The notes under the pieces: model-generated
What the model was told of the DNA's origin: nothing
Databases searched by the model: none
Seen by the model: only the letters and a program-made list of their open reading frames with translations
Made by a program: the position numbers and the translations under genes
In this document: positions 5,445-9,296 of the stretch, piece after piece
Layout of the letters: each line of letters begins with the position of its first letter
Position numbering within the stretch: position 1 is the first letter of the stretch
Assembly: GCA_964458125.1 (NCBI GenBank)
Contig: CAYWHE010000161.1
Coordinates: 1-9,296 of the forward strand
Direction: 5' to 3'
From: CAYWHE01 sp964458125
GTDB lineage: Bacteria; Bacteroidota; Bacteroidia; AKYH767-A; OLB10
Length of the DNA stretch: 9,296 bases

Positions 5445-8384
5445 ATGTACCTCAACTGCCATTCTTATTTCAGTTTCAAATACGGCATCCTCAGCCCGGA
5501 GCAGTTACTGGAAGATGCCAGCCGGCTTGGTCATCAGCGTATAGCCCTCACGGATATAAACAACACCTCCGGCATCCTGGACTTTGCGAGGCTGTCGGGA
5601 AAACACGGCATACAGCCGGTGGTTGGAATTGACTTCCGGAACGGAAACAGGCAACTTTTTGTTGGTATTGCCCGGAATGGCAATGGATTTCTTGAACTGA
5701 ACGATTACCTCTCCGGATTCCTGCATACTAAAGAAAAAATTCCGGAAACGGCTCCCGTTTTCAGGAACGCCTTCGTGATCTATCCTTTTCCGCAGGAAAT
5801 ACGCCGGTTGGACACCCATGAATTCATAGGCATTCGCTTATCCGACCTGAACAGGCTTGCCTTTTCCCCCTGGAGGGAAAAAATGGATAAGCTGGTGCTC
5901 CTGCAACCCGTGACGTTCCGGGACAAAAAGGATTTTAATGCACACCGCCTGCTCCGGGCCATGGATCATAATATCGTACTCAGCAAACTTCCGGTTTACG
6001 AGCAGGCCAGGCCGGATGAGATCATGCTGGAGGCCCGGCAGGTGCAAAAGTTGCTTGAAAGCATGCCTTCCCTCATTTCCAATACGGAGCGCCTGGTGGA
6101 ATCCTGTTCCATCGATTTTGATTTCGGTAAGAATAAAAATAAAAAGACATTTTCAGGATCGGTCCAGGGCGATAAGGACCGGATCCGCCGGCTTTGCGAT
6201 GAAAATCTGTCTTACCGTTACCCTGAAATCAACGACGTTATCCGGAACAGGGTGGAAAAGGAGATTGCAGTCATCACCGAACTCGGCTTTGCTTCCTATT
6301 TCCTGATCAACCATGAAATCATCAGCTATGCGAGGTATAAAAATTATTTTTACGTAGGCCGGGGAAGCGGGGCCAACAGCATGGTGGCTTACCTCCTTCG
6401 CATCACCGATGTGGACCCGGTTGACCTGGATCTTTATTTTGAGCGTTTCATCAACCCGTACCGTACCAGTCCGCCCGATTTTGACCTGGACTTTTCATGG
6501 AAGGACAGGGATGACGTCATCCGGCATATTTTTGAAGTCAACGATCCTGCCCATACCGCCCAGCTGGCCACCTACAGCACGTTCCAGGATCATGCCGTGT
6601 TGCGGGAACTGGGAAAGGTATTCGGTTTGCCCAAGAGTGAAATCGATGCCCTTTTGGAGAACGGCAAGCATCCGTCCACTCCTGATCATATCTCCCGCCT
6701 GATCGACACCTATGCCCGGCATTTATATAATTTTCCATCTCACCTGAGCATTCATGCCGGTGGCATTCTGATCTCCGAAGAGCCCATTCACCGGTATTCG
6801 GCCACCACGATTCCGCCCAAGGGATTTCCGCTGGTGCAGTTCAGCATGCTGGAAGCCGAAGACGTGGGGTTGTATAAATTTGATATCCTGAGCCAGCGGG
6901 GCCTTGGACATATCCGTGATACGGTGGATATCGTCCGGGAAAACCACGGAACGGAGATTGACATCCATGATGTGAAGAAATTCAAACAGGATGTGCGGGT
7001 GAAGCAACGGCTTAAGGAAGCCCGCTGCATGGGTTGCTTTTATATTGAATCGCCGGCCATGCGCATGCTGCTGAAAAAACTGGAAGTGGATCATTACCTG
7101 GGCCTGGTGGCTGCCAGTTCCATCATCCGTCCCGGTGTTTCCTCCTCGGGTATGATGAAAGAATACATCCTCCGTTTCCGGGGCATGAAACCCTCCTATG
7201 AAACACCCAAAGCCATCTATGAAATTTTGCAGGATACGTATGGCGTGATGGTTTACCAGGAAGATGTGATCAAGGTGGCGCACTATTTTGCCGGCCTTAC
7301 CCTCGGTGAAGCCGACATGCTGCGCCGGGGTATGAGCGGGAAATACCGCGGACGGGCGGAGTTTGAAAAGGTACGTGAAAAATTCTTCAGCAACTGCATG
7401 GAGAGGAAATACCCGGACGCCATGGTGAAGGAGGTCTGGAGGCAGATTGAAAGTTTTGCCGGGTACGCCTTTTCAAAAGGACACAGCGCTTCGTATGCCG
7501 TTGAGAGTTATCAGAGCCTGTATGTCAAAACGTATTACCCGCTCGAGCATATGACGGCCGTCATCAACAATTTCGGCGGTTTTTACCGGACCGAGTTTTA
7601 CATTCACGAAGCCCGCATGAACGGGGCCCGGGTGGAGGCGCCGGACATCAATGAAAGCGAATACCTGACCCGGATAACCGGTAAAACAATTTTCCTTGGT
7701 TTTATCCTGGTTGCCGGGCTGGAACAAAAAACAGCCGAAACGCTGCTGTCGGCCAGAAAATCGGAAGGACCCTTTACCAGCCTGGAGAACCTGATGAAGC
7801 GTATCAGCATATCGGTGGAGCAGCTCCGTATCCTGATCCGGGTAGGGGCTCTGCGCTTCACTGGTCGTACCAAAAAGCAGCTGCTTTGGGATATTTATGC
7901 CGTCCTGGGACCGGAGAAAAAATCCGTGGCGGGAAAGGAGCTCTTTGAAGTCAGCGCCAAACCCTATCAGCTGCCTTCGCTCCGCCATACCTTCATGGAT
8001 GATGCCTACGACCAGCTGGAACTGCTGGGTTTTCCGTTGTGTTCACCCTTCAGCATGCTGAAACCCGGTCAGGTTGCCGAACCTGTGCGGCGGGCCGCCG
8101 ACCTGGCAACGTACCACAAAAGGGAAATAACCATTACCGGTTATTTGGTAACGGTGAAGTATACGAGAACAAAATACCGCGAAACCATGATGTTCGGAAC
8201 CTTTCTCGACAGCGAAGGAATGTTTTTTGATACCACCCATTTCCCAAAAGTCACGGAAGCTTTTCCGTTCCGTGGACGCGGTTGTTATCGCATTCGCGGC
8301 AGGGTGGCGGAGGAGTTCGGGTTTTACAGCCTGGATGTAATCGAAATGCATCGGTTGGAATACAGGCAGCGATATGATGAGTGA
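5445..8384 (+). CDS. dnaE2: DNA polymerase III alpha-subunit paralogue (DnaE family, short accessory/error-prone DnaE2-like type)
   Basis: The product is 979 residues from the ATG at 5445, which gives the N-terminus MYLNCHSYFSFKYG expected of this group; the open frame upstream to 5370 encodes a non-conserved stretch. Domains: PHP (about 1-230); palm/fingers with RGSGANS (306-312), the catalytic Asp pair in PPDFDLDF (D347, D349) and the third Asp in KFDIL (D480); HAGGILI (437-443); IRPG (561-564) and YQEDV (604-608); GEADMLRRGM (621-630); FAGYAFSKGHSASYA (671-685); tandem helix-hairpin-helix (about 748-815); and an OB fold (about 893-970). It is shorter than E. coli DnaE (1160 residues), ending after the OB fold without the tau-binding tail. 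The PHP metal ligands are mostly lost, so no proofreading is expected from it. Inference: translesion or repair synthesis alongside the upstream SRAP gene, not the main replicase. A replicative role cannot be excluded from this window alone. Confidence 0.93.
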   Translation: MYLNCHSYFSFKYGILSPEQLLEDASRLGHQRIALTDINNTSGILDFARLSGKHGIQPVVGIDFRNGNRQLFVGIARNGNGFLELNDYLSGFLHTKEKIPETAPVFRNAFVIYPFPQEIRRLDTHEFIGIRLSDLNRLAFSPWREKMDKLVLLQPVTFRDKKDFNAHRLLRAMDHNIVLSKLPVYEQARPDEIMLEARQVQKLLESMPSLISNTERLVESCSIDFDFGKNKNKKTFSGSVQGDKDRIRRLCDENLSYRYPEINDVIRNRVEKEIAVITELGFASYFLINHEIISYARYKNYFYVGRGSGANSMVAYLLRITDVDPVDLDLYFERFINPYRTSPPDFDLDFSWKDRDDVIRHIFEVNDPAHTAQLATYSTFQDHAVLRELGKVFGLPKSEIDALLENGKHPSTPDHISRLIDTYARHLYNFPSHLSIHAGGILISEEPIHRYSATTIPPKGFPLVQFSMLEAEDVGLYKFDILSQRGLGHIRDTVDIVRENHGTEIDIHDVKKFKQDVRVKQRLKEARCMGCFYIESPAMRMLLKKLEVDHYLGLVAASSIIRPGVSSSGMMKEYILRFRGMKPSYETPKAIYEILQDTYGVMVYQEDVIKVAHYFAGLTLGEADMLRRGMSGKYRGRAEFEKVREKFFSNCMERKYPDAMVKEVWRQIESFAGYAFSKGHSASYAVESYQSLYVKTYYPLEHMTAVINNFGGFYRTEFYIHEARMNGARVEAPDINESEYLTRITGKTIFLGFILVAGLEQKTAETLLSARKSEGPFTSLENLMKRISISVEQLRILIRVGALRFTGRTKKQLLWDIYAVLGPEKKSVAGKELFEVSAKPYQLPSLRHTFMDDAYDQLELLGFPLCSPFSMLKPGQVAEPVRRAADLATYHKREITITGYLVTVKYTRTKYRETMMFGTFLDSEGMFFDTTHFPKVTEAFPFRGRGCYRIRGRVAEEFGFYSLDVIEMHRLEYRQRYDE

Positions 8385-8440
8385 AAACGGATAAATGATT
8401 TTGGTTGCTGCCGATGCATACTTTTGACATCGCCGGATCT

Positions 8441-8557
8441 TCATTTTCCCATCTGAACCTTGTCCCCGGAACGGAAATTGCCTGCCGGTGCGGCAAAAGT
8501 AAAATCATACCCGGTCTCGAGCCTCACCACATCACAGCCGCTCCGGCAGCACCTTAT
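8441..8557 (-). pseudogene. Possible decayed C-terminal coding remnant (unidentified)
   Basis: A 38-codon minus-strand frame lies between an in-frame TAA (8558-8560) and its own TGA (8441-8443). It reads CDVVRLETGYDFTFAAPAG and then NFRSGDKVQMGK, which has the alternating hydrophobic pattern of a beta-rich domain end. There is no start codon in a reasonable position and no upstream continuation. I do not recognise the family. It could equally be a chance open frame. Confidence 0.2.
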
Positions 8558-8615
8558 TTATGCTATTCGGACCAGCGTCAGGGTTTGAGTTCTTATAACT
8601 CCGTTACCCGCTAAT

Positions 8616-8641
8616 CCCGGCCTGACCGGAAGGCAGACGGG
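8616..8641. repeat. GC-rich imperfect palindrome, REP-like candidate
   Basis: The left arm cccggcct (8616-8623) pairs with aggc (8631-8634) and cggg (8638-8641), leaving a 3-base bulge aga and a 7-base loop. It lies 41 bases past the stop of the minus-strand T9SS stub and 231 bases past dnaE2. It could be a bidirectional 3'-end structure or one copy of a dispersed palindromic repeat. No second copy is evident in this window. Confidence 0.35.
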
Positions 8642-8681
8642 CCCTGAAGGAGCGACCCGCAAAGGGCTTAATTGCATTTCC

Positions 8682-9040
8682 TCATCTCCCCACCACCACC
8701 TTTGCCGCCCCTTCATATCCTTTATTTCCCGTTGAAGATACCTTTACGAAGTAAACGCCATTGGGTAAATCGCTGCAATCAACCTGCAAATACCCGAAAT
8801 ACCCATACAGGTTTTTTTTCATTACCGGCTCTCCAAGGGTATTGTATACCGTGGCTGTGGTATTCATGCTGTAGGGTAAGGTATAATTTGGATAAAATGT
8901 ATGTTGTGCCGGGTTGGGGTTGATGCGTATAGGGATGTTGTGGTTTTTTATTTCTGCTACTGGTGTGAGGCTGTCGCAGGGTGAGCCGGGGATGGAGCCG
9001 GGGAAGTAGTTGGGGTGAACAGAGATGTGTTGAAAAAAGG
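8682..9040 (-). pseudogene. C-terminal stub of a T9SS-exported protein (type A sorting domain), upstream body missing
   Basis: Read on the minus strand, this frame ends in a clear T9SS type A sorting domain: IRINPNPAQHTF, then TATVYNTLGEPV, then DLPNGVYFVKVS and the terminal AAKVVVGR before the TGA (8682-8684). Before it lies PNYFPGSIPGSPCDSLTP, which resembles the linker (PNYxLG...GSPCDTL) seen just ahead of the sorting domain in many Bacteroidota secreted proteins. The expected large passenger is absent: the frame continues only to a TAG at 9123-9125, and beyond about 9040 it runs antisense to the transposase remnant and loses resemblance to secreted proteins. There is no signal peptide, so export as it stands is impossible. 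The best reading is a gene remnant cut off by rearrangement. A short functional gene is unlikely. Confidence 0.65.
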
Positions 9041-9045
9041 CATAA

Positions 9046-9296
9046 AATAAGTTGTACATATTACTCAGGTTAGTTCGTGAAAATTCATCTCGAAGTTTCA
9101 AACAAGATATTTCCCAGGCTACCTACAACGGATACAGTAATGTTAATCGAGGTTTGTTTATAGGCTATAAATTGTATGCAATTATATGGGTAGATGGAGT
9201 GGTCCAGCAAAGCGGAATTGAACCCTGAAATGTATAGGATATCAACTTTTTAAAGCAGGCTGAATTTGATAATTATGAAACGAAACTTATTGGAGA
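9046..9296 (+). pseudogene. Decayed IS982-like DDE transposase fragment, running off the window
   Basis: One plus-strand frame reads LVRENSSRSFKQDISQATYN, then GYSNVNRGLFIGYKLYAIIW, then VDGVVQQSGIEP, TGA (9226-9228), NV, TAG (9235-9237), then DINFLKQAEFDNYETKLIG. Ignoring the stops, this follows the middle of Bacteroidota IS982-family transposases in order: a KGYCAS-like segment, YGYKLHA, a GV..S motif, ASVHDIxYLK and LIGDKGY. The first stop falls where that family has Ala and the second where it has His. The window ends within the codon (ga) expected for the catalytic Asp of LIGD. The N-terminal part of the transposase is missing, because the T9SS stub occupies its place. The identification rests on motif memory, not an alignment. 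The pseudogene status follows from the two stops and the missing start. Confidence 0.6.
9046..9296 (+). mobile_element. Insertion-sequence remnant (IS982-like), left end not recognisable
   Basis: This is the element carrying the broken transposase frame. No terminal inverted repeat or target-site duplication is visible at the left boundary near 9040, and the right end lies outside the window. Loss of both the 5' end and frame integrity points to an old, immobile copy. Confidence 0.45.

Larger units (their letters stand above)
8385..8681. other. Gene-poor spacer after dnaE2 with hairpins
   Basis: I see no credible full gene here. Short plus-strand frames are Pro/Cys-rich and unlike the neighbours. 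The segment contains a GC-rich imperfect palindrome (8616-8641), an adjacent gccct/agggc inverted repeat (8641-8645 with 8663-8667), and a short minus-strand frame at 8441-8557 that looks more protein-like than chance. No good T-tailed terminator follows dnaE2. Confidence 0.5.

Noticed and set aside
6723..7283. 186-codon minus-strand frame inside dnaE2
   Set aside because: It is antisense to conserved polymerase motifs; the His/Phe-rich translation is the usual complement of a coding strand.
8511..8536. Segment around ggtctcgagcc resembling a tRNA T-arm
   Set aside because: No matching acceptor stem, D-arm or anticodon arm could be assembled around it.
8405..8614. 69-codon plus-strand frame after dnaE2
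   Set aside because: The composition is unlike a real protein, it shows no recognisable motif, and the minus strand gives a more protein-like reading in the same place.

Overview
The window looks like a chromosomal segment of a Bacteroidota bacterium. Two separate reading frames end in a type IX secretion system (T9SS) type A sorting domain, one gene encodes a Bacteroidota-style lipoprotein, and the DnaE paralogue has the N-terminus typical of the short accessory DnaE of this phylum. Start sites lack strong Shine-Dalgarno sequences, which also fits. I cannot place it below phylum; a Sphingobacteriia/Chitinophagia/Bacteroidales-type relative is only a guess.

Layout: (1) 1-3106 (+) is the 3' part of a very large secreted protein. 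It has two tandem ~357-residue units carrying the FWVGGSGxW...CIPGPxxNVFFD signature, then a dockerin-like calcium-binding region, a cohesin-like beta domain and a C-terminal T9SS sorting domain. (2) 3107-3465 is non-coding, with two modest hairpins. (3) 3466-4434 (+) is a lipoprotein of unknown function. (4) 4588-5316 (+) is an SRAP/HMCES/YedK-family protein with all active-site residues. (5) 5445-8384 (+) is a 979-residue DnaE-family polymerase of the short, accessory type, with an intact polymerase Asp triad and a degenerate PHP domain. (6) 8385-8681 has no convincing gene, but holds GC-rich hairpins and a possible short decayed coding remnant on the minus strand. (7) 8682 to about 9040 (-) is the C-terminal stub of another T9SS-exported protein, lacking its upstream body. 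(8) About 9046-9296 (+) is a decayed piece of an IS982-like transposase with two in-frame stops, running off the window.

Working together: SRAP and the accessory DnaE form the only evident functional pair, a DNA-damage tolerance module (abasic-site crosslinking plus probable translesion synthesis). No Y-family polymerase, ImuA/RecA-like protein or LexA-type repressor is visible beside them. The large T9SS protein and the lipoprotein are cell-envelope genes with no obvious link to that pair. The right end (8.4-9.3 kb) looks like a decaying junction of gene remnants and mobile-element debris. I found no clearly new biological system; the most notable points are the domain architecture of the large exported protein, the two-gene repair cassette and the decayed transposase at the edge.
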